Positions 1-8,820 are shown, counted from the stretch's first letter. The stretch is 64,000 nt of DNA from Palsa-504 sp050011155 (GCA_050011155.1 JBEKJP010000060.1:1-64000), one strand, 5' to 3'. Numbers and translations are program-made. Notes: a model not told the origin generated them from the sequence alone.

Positions 1-207
1 CGCTACCTCCCCAACCCGGCCCATCGCCGGGCCAAGCTGCTCACCCCCACCGACGAGGGCCGCGCCGCGATCGCGCGAATCGGCCCCGGCCACGCGGCCG
101 CGGCCGCCCAGCTAGCCAAGGCCCTGGGCGAACCGCCCCTAGCCGACGCCGTCGCCGCCCTCCAGTCCCTGTCCGCCGCCCTCGACGAAGCCTTCTCCCG
201 CCCGTGA
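1..207 (+). CDS. MarR-family regulator, C-terminal end (5' partial)
   Basis: The open frame enters from the left edge and stops at a TGA after 68 codons. It opens with NPAHRRAKLLTPTDEGRAAI, the wing of a MarR-type winged helix (the usual D-x-R-R, L-T-x-x-G pattern), followed by the alanine-rich dimerisation helix. MarR proteins are cytoplasmic dimeric repressors that release DNA on binding small phenolic or lipophilic ligands. The DNA-reading helix lies outside the window, so neither target nor ligand can be inferred. The gene is 60 bp upstream of the sigma-like gene on the same strand. Confidence 0.75.
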   Translation, partial: RYLPNPAHRRAKLLTPTDEGRAAIARIGPGHAAAAAQLAKALGEPPLADAVAALQSLSAALDEAFSRP

Positions 208-267
208 CACCGCCGAGCCGCGGCGACGAGTTTCCTTGCGTCCGGCGCCGAGCGACCAAGTACAGGT

Positions 268-1257
268 ATGGACACCGAATCGACAGCTAGCGAGCCGTCC
301 GACGAGGACTTGCTGCGCCGCCTGAGTTCCGATCCGGCCGCGTTCGAGGTCTTCTACCGCCGGCACGTGGACCAGGTCATCGGGTTCGCCGCCCGGCGGG
401 TCACCGATCCGGCCGACGCGGCCGACCTGGTGGCCGCGACGTTCGTCACGGTCCTCACCGCGGCTCGCTCCTATGACCCGGGACGGGGCGAGCCGGGGGC
501 GTGGCTGCTGGGGATCACCGCCCGGCTGATCGTGAACGCCCGGCGCCGCAAGGCCCGTGAGTCGGCCGCCCTGGCCCGGATCGCGGGCCGGCGGCTGCTC
601 GGCCCGAGCGACATCGAGCGCCTGGAGGAGCGCATTGTCGTCGACCACATGAAGTCGGCACTGGACGCGAACACGGCGGTCGTCGACATCGTCGACCACG
701 CGCCCGACTCGCAGACCGGCCGGCCGGTCATCGACGAAAGCTGGAGCACCAGCCTCAGTGACACCTACCGGATCGTGGACCTCACGCCGGCCGGCCGGCC
801 GATTACGGGTTACCTGGTCACGGTCACGCCGCACCAGACGACGTCCATCGTCATCGGCTACGGGAAGCGGACCTGGAGCAAGACCATCTATCCGTTCGGC
901 TCAGCTACTGACGGCCGCCGCTCCGGCCCGCAGCCGTCCACCCCCCTGCAGCTGGCCGCGCAGCTGCGCGCCCAGGTGAAGGCGGGCCAGGTCACCCTGG
1001 TCGGATGGGCCACGGTGGACGGGCAGCGGGCCATCCACCTGACCGAGCACCTGTCCGGCGGCGAGATCAACCTGTGGGTCAACCCCGGCACGTACCTGCC
1101 CATCCGGGAGATCGACACCGCGCCGGGCGTGTCCCAGACCAGCGACCAGGCCATCAGGGACGACTACCAGTGGCTGCCCGCCACCCCGGCCAACCTGCGC
1201 CTGCTCACCCCGGCCGGGGCCATCCCGGCCGGGTTCACCCAGGCCAGCGACTCCTAA
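268..1257 (+). CDS. ECF sigma region 2 fused in frame to a CU044_5270-type domain
   Basis: A 329-residue open frame. Residues about 15-100 are an ECF sigma-70 region 2: EVFYRRHVDQVIGFAARRVT, then DAADLVAATFVTVL and AWLLGITARLIVNARRR. The helix-turn-helix region 4 that should follow is absent. From about residue 130 the sequence changes to a different family: it resembles the extracytoplasmic part of CU044_5270-type proteins, normally encoded just downstream of such sigma genes, with W-V-N-P-x-T-Y-L-P-I-R and D-D-Y-Q-W-L-P-A-T near the end. No membrane helix remains. What is seen is one uninterrupted frame. The inference is a deletion that joined a sigma gene to its downstream neighbour, removing sigma region 4 and the anchor. 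The product probably cannot act as a normal sigma factor. Confidence 0.75.
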   Translation: MDTESTASEPSDEDLLRRLSSDPAAFEVFYRRHVDQVIGFAARRVTDPADAADLVAATFVTVLTAARSYDPGRGEPGAWLLGITARLIVNARRRKARESAALARIAGRRLLGPSDIERLEERIVVDHMKSALDANTAVVDIVDHAPDSQTGRPVIDESWSTSLSDTYRIVDLTPAGRPITGYLVTVTPHQTTSIVIGYGKRTWSKTIYPFGSATDGRRSGPQPSTPLQLAAQLRAQVKAGQVTLVGWATVDGQRAIHLTEHLSGGEINLWVNPGTYLPIREIDTAPGVSQTSDQAIRDDYQWLPATPANLRLLTPAGAIPAGFTQASDS

Positions 1258-1317
1258 GGAGCTGGCTGCCTCTGCAACCACATCCGACCCGTGCCGCCAG
1301 GCGTGCCGAGCGGCAGC

Positions 1318-1374
1318 TTCATGATCTTGGCCAGAAGCGGTTGATATTCGACCGGAACTGGCCGTGATCATGAA
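1318..1374. repeat. Imperfect inverted repeat, 17-bp arms
   Basis: TTCATGATCTTGGCCAG at 1318-1334 faces CTGGCCGTGATCATGAA at 1358-1374. Pairing is complete except for one T-T mismatch and one T-G wobble, around a 23-nt loop. It lies between the convergent sigma-fusion gene and the Rieske gene. It could be an RNA hairpin, a protein-binding palindrome or the end of a lost mobile element. Confidence 0.5.
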
Positions 1375-1377
1375 ATA

Positions 1378-1411
1378 ACCCCGGCGAGGAAGCCTCACTC
1401 GCCCCTGGGGT
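1378..1411. terminator. Possible bidirectional terminator hairpin
   Basis: ACCCCGGCGAG (1378-1388) can pair with CTCGCC plus GGGGT (1398-1411) with a 3-nt bulge and a 9-nt loop, an 11-bp GC-rich stem between two convergent genes. There is no long T tract, which is common for actinomycete terminators. Position and stem strength are the only evidence. Confidence 0.4.
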
Positions 1412-1467
1412 CCCATTGTTGACGTATCCGTGGCACGCATTGAGAAATGCGGTCAGCACGGCGCCGG

Positions 1468-3264
1468 CTAGGACTCCGCGTCGCCTTTGGCGCGGCCCTG
1501 GATGAAGTCGATCGCGTCGAGGGTGGCCTGGTGGACGAAGCGCTCGCGCTTGGGGGCGGCCAGGAACCTGGCCGCCGCCGCGAGCGGTGCCCGGCCACCC
1601 GCGCCACCCACGCCACCCGCGCCACCCGCGCCCCAGACGCCACCCGCGCCGCCCGTGCCAGCTACGCCAGCCGCGCCGGACTCGGCGATCGCGGCGCTGG
1701 TCGTCTTCACGGCGTGCGCCACCATGATCGACGCGGTCGAGTTGTCCTCCGCCGCCGCCTGGGTCAGCGCCGTCCGCAGCGGCGCGGCCGCGCCGTCGTA
1801 GCCCTTGACCAGCGCTACCGCCTGGTCCGGGTCGCGTTTCCTGATCGCCGCCAGGACCGCGTCCGCGTCCGACCCCGGGCGCGGCGCCACCGGGGTGGGG
1901 CCGCCGGCGGCGTCGAACTTCGCGGCCCACTGCACGAACCACGCGGCGTGCAGCACACCGCGCAGCACCACTGGGCCGGGTTCCGCCGACCACGCCCAGC
2001 GCAGGGCGTTGACGTAGGTGAGCGTGTGCGTGACGTCGAGCCAGCCGGCCTCCTTGGTGTCGTCGGTGTCCGAGTCGATGTCGAAGCGGCCGAGCCGCGC
2101 CGCCGCCACCGAGGCGATCACGTCGATGATCTTCGGCACCGGCACGCCGCCGCGCACCGCGCCCATGACGCCCGCCACGGCGTCCTCCGGCATCCCGTCC
2201 AGCAGCACCCGCCGTAGCCCCGGGTCCACCGGGGCGCCGGGAGAGGCGGGAGGCAAGGCAGGCCCGGCGAGCTGGGAGCCGGCCTGATCAAAATCGTGCC
2301 AGGCACGCAGGAAACGCCGCATGTAGGGGAGCCGGTCGTACCGGGTCGACCAGGTGATCGCGGGCACCAGCGGGGCGAGCACCGTGTCGGCCTCGGACCA
2401 GCCGATCCGCGTCAGCAGCTCGAACGCCTTCTGGCAGTAGATCATCGGGTGCCCGTACCCGAGGAAGTGGTTCGTGATCGCGGTCAGGAACGCGCGCCTG
2501 ATCTCCCCGGGCGACGCTCCACCCAAGAGCAAGCCGCGCAATAGGGACTCGGCTTCGTCACCTCGTTCGTCCTCAATGAGGGTGGGGAAAACGGCGAGAC
2601 CGTCGGCTGCCGACCTGTACTCCCGGACGACGTCGGCCGGCTCGGGCTGGGGCCGCGGTGGCCGGCGCACCTCGGCCCGGCTCATCGTGGCCAGGCCTTG
2701 GATGACCGGGAACGCACGCAGCGGGCCCTCGAACGCGGACGCCATCGTCAGGCAGTCGGCCAGCGTGGCCAGGGAGTGATTCCACCCGTACTCGGCCCGG
2801 GTGGCGCCGTAGGTCACCCCGGTGCGGACCACCTCGGTCAGCGGCGTGCCGATCGCGTTCAGCCGCATCGTGTCCCGGGCCAGGCGCCCGGTATCCGCCT
2901 CGCCCATGGCCTCGAGCAGACTCGCGAACAACTCCGGCGCGATCTCTTCCGGCGCGGGGTCGGTGACGTCCACGTACACCCAGCCGTCACGGACCGACAC
3001 CGGGTACGTCCGGATGTTCTCGCCGCCGAACAGGCACTTGCCGTCGGCCAGCCGGAACTTCCAGTTGTGCCACGCGCAGGTCAGCACGTCCTCGCGGATG
3101 TCGCCGTCCTTCAGCGCGTAGCCCTGGTGCGGGCACCGGTTGTCGGCCGCGTACACCCCCGCGGGAGTCCGGAACAACGCGATCCGCTTGTCGCCATGGC
3201 GCCACAGCCGGCCCTGGCCCTCGCCGATGTCCGCGGTGGCGACGGCGCGCACGAAATCTGCCAT
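1468..3264 (-). CDS. Rieske [2Fe-2S] protein with large C-terminal helical domain
   Basis: About 598 residues from the ATG at 3264. Translation from further upstream only adds an Arg-rich stretch outside the domain. Residues 1-105 form a Rieske ferredoxin-type domain with both cluster motifs, C-P-H-Q-G-Y and C-A-W-H-N-W-K-F, so two Cys and two His ligands are present. The remaining ~490 residues are mostly alpha-helical, with several conserved His and Trp patterns, and match no catalytic domain I can name. They lack the mononuclear-iron ring-hydroxylase fold signature. A Gly/Ala/Val-rich low-complexity stretch near the C-terminus is encoded by 9-bp repeats (about 1587-1680). The protein is probably a soluble redox protein. 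There is no operon partner: it converges with the sigma-fusion gene and runs away from the LuxR fragment. Confidence 0.75.
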   Translation of the reverse strand: MADFVRAVATADIGEGQGRLWRHGDKRIALFRTPAGVYAADNRCPHQGYALKDGDIREDVLTCAWHNWKFRLADGKCLFGGENIRTYPVSVRDGWVYVDVTDPAPEEIAPELFASLLEAMGEADTGRLARDTMRLNAIGTPLTEVVRTGVTYGATRAEYGWNHSLATLADCLTMASAFEGPLRAFPVIQGLATMSRAEVRRPPRPQPEPADVVREYRSAADGLAVFPTLIEDERGDEAESLLRGLLLGGASPGEIRRAFLTAITNHFLGYGHPMIYCQKAFELLTRIGWSEADTVLAPLVPAITWSTRYDRLPYMRRFLRAWHDFDQAGSQLAGPALPPASPGAPVDPGLRRVLLDGMPEDAVAGVMGAVRGGVPVPKIIDVIASVAAARLGRFDIDSDTDDTKEAGWLDVTHTLTYVNALRWAWSAEPGPVVLRGVLHAAWFVQWAAKFDAAGGPTPVAPRPGSDADAVLAAIRKRDPDQAVALVKGYDGAAAPLRTALTQAAAEDNSTASIMVAHAVKTTSAAIAESGAAGVAGTGGAGGVWGAGGAGGVGGAGGRAPLAAAARFLAAPKRERFVHQATLDAIDFIQGRAKGDAES

Positions 3265-3334
3265 GCGCCGACGGTAACGCCAGGCGGCCCGCGCGCGCAT
3301 CGGCCGTTCGTCCTAGGACCAGTGCTGAAGCCCG

Positions 3335-3352
3335 GTTTCAGCGCCGTTTCAG
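3335..3352 (+). promoter_or_regulatory. GTTTCAG direct repeats, 11-bp period
   Basis: GTTTCAG occurs at 3335-3341 and 3346-3352, exactly 11 bp apart, just upstream of the ATG at 3375. Direct heptamers with one-helical-turn spacing are the typical target of SARP/OmpR-type activators. This assignment rests only on the spacing and is tentative. Confidence 0.3.
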
Positions 3353-3374
3353 CGTTACCAGGCACTGTGTCACC

Positions 3375-3626
3375 ATGGCCACCGAAACCAGGCTCACGCC
3401 GCGCGAGCTCGACGTCATGTGGCTGGTCGCGAACGGCCGCACCAGCTGCGTCACCCGGGCCGGGGCGGTCTGGCAGCTGGCCTGCCTGGGCCTGTTCCCC
3501 AGGTCCGTCGGTACCGGGAGCTCGGATGGCCCAGGATTTGGTCAGCGAGTGGATCGCCGCCTCAGCGTCCCGCGAGCCGGCTGCTCACCTCGGCCAGGAT
3601 CTCCGGCAGGACGTAACCCGGGCTGA
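3375..3626 (+). pseudogene. LuxR/GerE helix-turn-helix remnant
   Basis: The first 18 codons after the ATG encode LTPRELDVMWLVANGRTS, the unmistakable first half of a LuxR-type (GerE) DNA-binding domain. The recognition helix that should follow (about 40 residues) is missing. The frame continues as unrelated sequence and overlaps the 3' end of the minus-strand kinase gene. This is the product of a deletion: the beginning of a small LuxR-type regulator joined to foreign sequence. It is unlikely to bind DNA. Confidence 0.6.
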
Positions 3627-4086
3627 CGTAGATGGCTCGTTCGTCCTCTTCGGGCGGCTCGAGCAGGGAGGTGTCCAGCCGTAGCTTGCCGTCGGGGACG
3701 CTGGTCCGCGCGCGCGTCCGCGAGTTCGCCTCCCGGCGCTCCTCGATCACCGGCAGCGGGGTGTCGAGGTAGACGAGCACGAAGCCGGCCCAGTGCGCCT
3801 CCGCGACGGCGGCGAGCTTGCGGCGGTCCTCGCGCCCCAGCAGCAGGTCGTCGTAGATCAGGGACTCCCCGCCGGCCAAGATGGCGGCTATCTCCCGGCG
3901 GGCGATGCCCTGGACGAAGTCGTACCGGGCGGCCACCGACGCCCCGGCCGGCGCGCCCCGGCTGTGCACCGGGTAGAGCTCGGCGTCGTAGGAGAGCAGC
4001 CTGATCCGCAGCTCCCGGCTCAGCGCTTGGGCCAGCACGGACTTGCCCGAGAACGACAGTCCGCACATCGCGATCAACCCCGGCAC
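3562..4086 (-). CDS. P-loop kinase-like ATPase
   Basis: 174 residues starting at a GTG (4086). A Walker A motif sits at the very N-terminus (GLSFSGKS), followed by a D-A-E-L-Y segment, a helical middle, and L-V-Y-L-D-T-P-L as a likely Walker B-type strand. The later R-R-E-A-N-S-R-T-R-A-R segment resembles the LID Arg cluster of small nucleotide or antibiotic kinases. Size and motif order fit the family of zeta-toxin, chloramphenicol-phosphotransferase and shikimate-kinase-like P-loop phosphotransferases. The substrate cannot be named. It is a single gene 85 bp downstream of the serine hydrolase on the same strand and may be co-transcribed with it. Confidence 0.7.
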   Translation of the reverse strand: MPGLIAMCGLSFSGKSVLAQALSRELRIRLLSYDAELYPVHSRGAPAGASVAARYDFVQGIARREIAAILAGGESLIYDDLLLGREDRRKLAAVAEAHWAGFVLVYLDTPLPVIEERREANSRTRARTSVPDGKLRLDTSLLEPPEEDERAIYVSPGYVLPEILAEVSSRLAGR

Positions 4087-4171
4087 GACCGCAGCCTACT
4101 TGTGGCCGGACAGGCCCGTGTCCGGCGTACGGGAGCCAGCGGGGAGGCGCATCCGCCGGGTTGAACGGTAT

Positions 4172-5395
4172 TCAGAGGCTTTCTGCGATGGCGAGGACCG
4201 CGGCGGCCGTCGCCTGCCGCATCGAGTCGCTTGTCGCTTCGGGCCAGCTCGACAGCTTGACGACGACCGTCTGGCTGGGGACATGCACGAAGATGTGCTG
4301 GCCGTGGATGCCGGCGGCACTGAACATCGGGAGCCCGGGGTCGGTGACCCACCAGCAGTTGCGGTAATGCGCCCTCAGGTGGTAAGCACCGGTCGCGCCG
4401 TCGCCCGCCTGGAAGGCAGCCGGGCCGTCCGGGGCGCCTACGACGGTGTCATCGAGCCAGGCCCCCGGAATGACCTGCGCGTCGCGCGCGTGGCCGCGGC
4501 GCAGCGCGAGCAGCCCCACCCGGCCCGCGTCGCGCAGTGTCGCGTTGATTCCGCCGTCCGCCAGGGCATTGCCGTGGGCATCGACGGTGATCTCGGCGTC
4601 ATGCTCGGCCCCCATAGGCTGCCACAGTTCCCGGCTGACCAGGTCGGCGAAGCGTGCACCGCCCGCCTTCTCGAGTACCCAGGCGAGCACGTCGATGAGT
4701 ATCGAGCGGTACCGGAAAGGGCCGCCATGGGGGCCGTCGTTGGCGAGAGTAGCGAAATACTCCAGGCCGCATGCGGGCCTGGGTTTTCCCTCGTCAGGCC
4801 GCCACAGGTAGACCTGGTCGCTGACGGCGATTTCCGCGTCCGGGTCGTCGTAGTCCTCCACGAACCGGGTTCCGGTCCGCATGTCGAGCAGGTGCTGGAC
4901 CCGGGCCCCCGCGAAGGAGGTGTCCGCGAGTTCGGGCACGACCGACTCGACCAGCGCGGTGACGTCGAGTGCGCCCTTTCCCGCGAGGGCGCCCGCGACG
5001 AGGCCAGTGACCGACTTGGACACCGACATCAGCAGGTGCGTCGTGCCGGGGCGCAGGCCGTTGAAGTACTGCTCGGCGACGATGGCCCCCTGGTGAATGA
5101 CGAGGAACCCGTCGGTATACGTGCGCCGCAGAAACTCGCCGACGGTGAACTCACCTGACTGCGTGGCGAAAGGAATCGTGCCGAGATTCCGCTCGGCCGT
5201 TGGCAGTTCCCAGTCGGCGACGTCGCCGCGCGGGATGCGGGCGGTAGGGATGAGCTCCCTGACATGCTGGAAAGCCCACCGATTATATGGTGCTCGCTGC
5301 CAGTTCTCCAGGGTGACGAGTCCGTCTGCACCGAATGGCGGCGACCCGGTCATCATCCTCAGGTCGCCCCGTTCTGGTTCAGCTCCCACGCCCAT
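4172..5395 (-). CDS. Serine hydrolase, class C beta-lactamase / NylB-like
   Basis: 407 residues. The catalytic motifs of the beta-lactamase/DD-peptidase fold are visible: S-V-S-K (SxxK nucleophile, about residue 130), a Y-R-S segment in RYRSILIDVLAWVLEKAGG that matches the second motif of 6-aminohexanoate-dimer hydrolases (NylB), and A-G-I-H-G-Q-H near the C-terminus in place of K-T-G. There is no signal peptide, so it is probably cytoplasmic, as NylB is. Members hydrolyse linear amides or esters; the natural substrate is unknown. The start could instead be one of two ATGs at 5356 and 5353; no ribosome-binding site decides it. Confidence 0.82.
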   Translation of the reverse strand: MGVGAEPERGDLRMMTGSPPFGADGLVTLENWQRAPYNRWAFQHVRELIPTARIPRGDVADWELPTAERNLGTIPFATQSGEFTVGEFLRRTYTDGFLVIHQGAIVAEQYFNGLRPGTTHLLMSVSKSVTGLVAGALAGKGALDVTALVESVVPELADTSFAGARVQHLLDMRTGTRFVEDYDDPDAEIAVSDQVYLWRPDEGKPRPACGLEYFATLANDGPHGGPFRYRSILIDVLAWVLEKAGGARFADLVSRELWQPMGAEHDAEITVDAHGNALADGGINATLRDAGRVGLLALRRGHARDAQVIPGAWLDDTVVGAPDGPAAFQAGDGATGAYHLRAHYRNCWWVTDPGLPMFSAAGIHGQHIFVHVPSQTVVVKLSSWPEATSDSMRQATAAAVLAIAESL

Positions 5396-5515
5396 CGACT
5401 CAAACTAGCAGTTGATAGGCGTCAATTCGAGTGTCTCCTGGTGATATGGCGACACGGTGGACATGGGGCCGGAAATGACGTCGAGCCAGGATGTATTGTG
5501 GTGTAGCCTCAGCTC

Positions 5516-6115
5516 GTGAGTGGCCTGCAGTTTGCTGCTGCGATCGTGAACTCCCTGGCCTGGCCGGCCGTTGTCGCGGTGGCCGTGGTTCTGCTGCGGC
5601 GGGAGTTGGCGGATGCCTTTCACCGGGTGCAGAGCTTCGAATTCGCGGGCATGAGGGGCAAGCTGACGTTTGCCCCTCTGGCGGGCTACGAGAAGATGGT
5701 CGAGGCCGCGGTCAAGGGGACCGGGACGGCGCCGGACGCGGAAATCGCCCAGCGCGAGGAAGCCGAGTTCAGCGTGCTTCAGGCGCTGGCCGCGGCGGCG
5801 CCCAAGCAGGCGGTCATCGACGCTTGGACGTTGCTCGAATATCAGCTCAACGTCGCCTCCGACCGGATTGCCCCGGGCGGCCCGCACGGCTGGCCGCAGG
5901 TAGCGCGTAACCTAGAATCGTGGCCGATGTGGAGGCGTATTCTTCAGCCGGCCGTGGAAGAATTGCGGCGGCTGCGTGACTATACGGTCCAGTCAGGCAG
6001 GCAGCCCTCGAGCGCGGACGCGACTCGTTACGTCACGGTCGTGCAAGAACTGGTGACAACCATCCGGAACTCGGACCTGACCGAGCCCGGCGACGGCTCT
6101 GGCGGTGGAGAATGA
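5516..6115 (+). CDS. Small membrane-anchored protein of signalling cassette
   Basis: 199 residues from a GTG. One hydrophobic helix at residues 5-27 anchors it, followed directly by R-R-E. The rest is a soluble, largely helical cytoplasmic domain with no family I recognise. A short Gly/Ser-rich tail ends the protein. Its stop overlaps the start of the GAF kinase gene by 4 bp (ATGA), so the two are translationally coupled. Inference: a membrane tether or sensor subunit for the kinase encoded next. Confidence 0.65.
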   Translation: MSGLQFAAAIVNSLAWPAVVAVAVVLLRRELADAFHRVQSFEFAGMRGKLTFAPLAGYEKMVEAAVKGTGTAPDAEIAQREEAEFSVLQALAAAAPKQAVIDAWTLLEYQLNVASDRIAPGGPHGWPQVARNLESWPMWRRILQPAVEELRRLRDYTVQSGRQPSSADATRYVTVVQELVTTIRNSDLTEPGDGSGGGE

Positions 6116-7899
6116 GCGATAGTCGTGCAGCTCACCTAATCGGTAATCCAGTTTATGCGGAACTCCGCGAGCGTCAGCTGGAGCTGATGCACCAGACCGA
6201 CGAGCTCATCCTCGATTACACGCATAAACTCGCGGAAACGCTCACTTTCATCGTCACGCAGACCCGGCAGATACTCAATGCCGATTACGTTGACATCCTG
6301 TTCCAGTACGCCGACGGGCTGCGGGTGGAGATTTCCTCGGACGCGGCCGAGACCGGCAGCCTGGTTCCGTTCGACCGGTCGATCTCCGGGCTCGTGCTTG
6401 ACACCGGCGATCCGGTCCGGGTGAACGACCTGCAAAGCGATCCCGGGCTACGGGACAGGTACTACCCGCGGGTGAAAATGGACGCCAGGGAGCGCCCGCC
6501 GCGGCTCAGCGTTCTCGCCGCCAGGCTCACCCTTGACCAGCAGACGATCGGCGTCATCAACGTCGAGGCGACGGATACCAGGTACGAGGAGGCACACCTG
6601 GAGTTCGTCACCGGGATCGCGGGGCACATCTCGATGGCGATCACCCACGCGACCCTGTTCGACGAGGACGCCTTCCGGACCGATACCGACCGGCTGCTCT
6701 TCGCGTCCCCGCCGGGTGGCGGCGACACGATCATGCACCAGGTGCTCGAGCGCATCGTGGATGCCCTGGACTCGCTGGCCTTCGTGCATACGGATGCCGC
6801 AGAAATCCTTTTCCCAGAAGCTCAGGAAGGTAACTCCCTGACCGTCGCCTACAGCACGAACAACGCGGACATCGGGGTCCGGGTGGATATGGATTCGAGC
6901 ATTTGCGGCGAGGCATTCCGCCGGGGCGAGACCGTCGTCCTGCAGCGGGCGGCTGAGCGCAGTGATATGTACCGGCCCGTTTTTCCCGACATGCGCTGTG
7001 AGATGGCCATCCCGATCTTTTTCGGTGGCAACGACAGGTTCCCGCTGGGCGTGCTCAACCTGGAGAGCATCAGGGAGAACGCCTTCAGCACGGTCGGGCA
7101 GGCACTGGCCGAGCGGTTCACCCAGCGGGTGGTCAACCACGTCGCGATAACGAAGCTTCGGGCCGATATCGACACCGAACTGCAGGACCAGTTCCGGATG
7201 CTGGCCGCGGACCAGTGGCACAACTCGGTGCACCGGATCAACAACTACGTCGGATCGGTCCGGGCGATCATGATCGAGCTGATCGAGCAGCTGGGCGAAC
7301 CGGGCCTGCCCGACAAGGATGAGCTGATCACCCGGCTGACCGAGGTGCTGGGCGACGCGGAGAAGGCCCTGGAGATTCCGCAGGACATGCGCAGGCGCAT
7401 CGACGCCCCGCAGGAGAGCCTCGATGTGAACGAACAGGTGCGAAACGGCATCACGGCCGTCGTGCCCATGCCCAGGCACATCGAGCTGGTGACAGACCTG
7501 ACCCTCGACCTGCCTAACGTTCCCTGCACGGCCCTCGAGCTCGTGGTGGAGAACCTGCTGACCAATGCGGTCAAGGCCATCCGCGAGCCGGGCCAGCTGC
7601 ACGTGCGGACCTGGATAGACGACCGCCTGCCCCGAGAGCCGTTCGTGGTGCTCACCGTGCGGGATACCGGGGTCGGGATGGACCCCGACGAGCTGGCCCG
7701 GCTGTTCGAGCCGCGGCGGACCGGCCACCGGGGCGGCGGCCTGGGGTTTGGCATGATGTGGGTGCGCAACTGGGTCCGGCGGGCCCAGGGTCTTATCGAT
7801 GTCGAATCCGTGCCCAGCGAGGGCACCACCGTCAACATCCGTTTCCAGGTCGATCCGCAGCTGGTCGACCACGGCGCCGAAGGAGGCGAGCCAGCGTGA
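6112..7899 (+). CDS. GAF-GAF sensor histidine kinase-like protein
   Basis: 595 residues without transmembrane helices. Two GAF-type sensor domains lie at about 40-185 and 205-345 (each ends in the usual strand, IGVINVEA and LGVLNLES). A helical segment at 360-430 contains H370 and H374 (D-Q-W-H-N-S-V-H-R), candidate phospho-acceptors in a non-canonical H-box. A HATPase_c domain spans 435-580, with N box VVENLLTNAVKAI, G1 box DTGVGM (518-523) and G2 box GGGLGFGMMWV. The ATP-binding half is complete; the H-box is not of the common HisKA type. The gene overlaps both neighbours by 4 bp, and the downstream receiver protein is the obvious partner. Confidence 0.85.
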   Translation: MSDSRAAHLIGNPVYAELRERQLELMHQTDELILDYTHKLAETLTFIVTQTRQILNADYVDILFQYADGLRVEISSDAAETGSLVPFDRSISGLVLDTGDPVRVNDLQSDPGLRDRYYPRVKMDARERPPRLSVLAARLTLDQQTIGVINVEATDTRYEEAHLEFVTGIAGHISMAITHATLFDEDAFRTDTDRLLFASPPGGGDTIMHQVLERIVDALDSLAFVHTDAAEILFPEAQEGNSLTVAYSTNNADIGVRVDMDSSICGEAFRRGETVVLQRAAERSDMYRPVFPDMRCEMAIPIFFGGNDRFPLGVLNLESIRENAFSTVGQALAERFTQRVVNHVAITKLRADIDTELQDQFRMLAADQWHNSVHRINNYVGSVRAIMIELIEQLGEPGLPDKDELITRLTEVLGDAEKALEIPQDMRRRIDAPQESLDVNEQVRNGITAVVPMPRHIELVTDLTLDLPNVPCTALELVVENLLTNAVKAIREPGQLHVRTWIDDRLPREPFVVLTVRDTGVGMDPDELARLFEPRRTGHRGGGLGFGMMWVRNWVRRAQGLIDVESVPSEGTTVNIRFQVDPQLVDHGAEGGEPA

Positions 7900-8729
7900 G
7901 AGCACCCACGAGAGCCCTGATCGTCGAGGACGTTCAGTCATGGGTCGGCATTCTGAGCCGGGCCGCGCGCCGGGCCGGCGTCTCCGAGGTCATCACGTGT
8001 GAAGACCTGGAAGCGGCCAGGAACGCACTGCGCGGCGCCCGGTTCGACGTCGCGATCCTCGATATCGGGCTCGACCCCGCCGACGACCTCAACGCCGACG
8101 GCGTCAAGGTGCTCGAGGCGATTCGCAAGATCGACGGCGGCGGCACGCGGTGCGTGCTAGTTACCGGGTGGAAAGGCGGCGACCGGCTGGCCCTTCAGTC
8201 AGAAGCGCAGGAGAAGCACGGCGTCGACTGGGCCTTCATGAAGGAACGGTATGATGCGCACGCCCTGATCGGCAAGCTCACCGAGCTGCTCGGGCAGGCC
8301 GCGGCATCCCGGCTCGACCAGACGCCGATGGAGAACCTCGGCGCGGAAATGGAGCCGTTCCTCTTCGAGGACCAACTGATCCGGGCACTTTCACCGCACG
8401 GCGGCGTGCAGACGGTCTACACGCTGGTGTCACGGCTGCTCGGCGCCGCGATCCCCATCGTGGCCATGAATCCGCGCCACCCGATGGAGACGGGAGCCGA
8501 CGACATGACCGTCGGCCTGTACTGGAGCCGGGCGCTGTGCACCGCGATAGCGGTCGGCCTGGCTCCCGCGGCCGCCTGGCCCGACGATCCGAGCGTGGTG
8601 CCCGAGAGCGTGCGCCGGCTGATGCCGGAAGGCATGGAGCCTGAGCTCATCGACAGCACGCGGGAACGCAACATCCAGGGTCGGCTGTGGGAACTACCGG
8701 GTATTGACAGAAATGAATTTCCGATGTAA
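7896..8729 (+). CDS. Receiver-domain protein with unknown C-terminal domain
   Basis: 277 residues from the GTG at 7896, preceded by AAGGAGG. Its start overlaps the kinase stop (GTGA). Residues 5-125 form a CheY-like receiver: acidic pair E11/D12, phospho-acceptor D56 (A-I-L-D-I-G-L), T90 (L-V-T-G) and K116 (F-M-K). The C-terminal 150 residues contain no helix-turn-helix, GGDEF or other known output domain. They carry a conserved-looking ADDMTVGLYWSRALCTAIAV stretch that may be a ligand- or protein-binding domain. Output is therefore probably protein-protein rather than transcriptional. Confidence 0.82.
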   Translation: MRAPTRALIVEDVQSWVGILSRAARRAGVSEVITCEDLEAARNALRGARFDVAILDIGLDPADDLNADGVKVLEAIRKIDGGGTRCVLVTGWKGGDRLALQSEAQEKHGVDWAFMKERYDAHALIGKLTELLGQAAASRLDQTPMENLGAEMEPFLFEDQLIRALSPHGGVQTVYTLVSRLLGAAIPIVAMNPRHPMETGADDMTVGLYWSRALCTAIAVGLAPAAAWPDDPSVVPESVRRLMPEGMEPELIDSTRERNIQGRLWELPGIDRNEFPM

Positions 8730-8820
8730 GCCTAGCCCTTGCCAGCTGGCTCTCGATGGCGCATGCTAGTTTTTGGCGAGGATTGTACTCGTCGGCTCGA
8801 TGTCCATGAAGGGATCCGTG

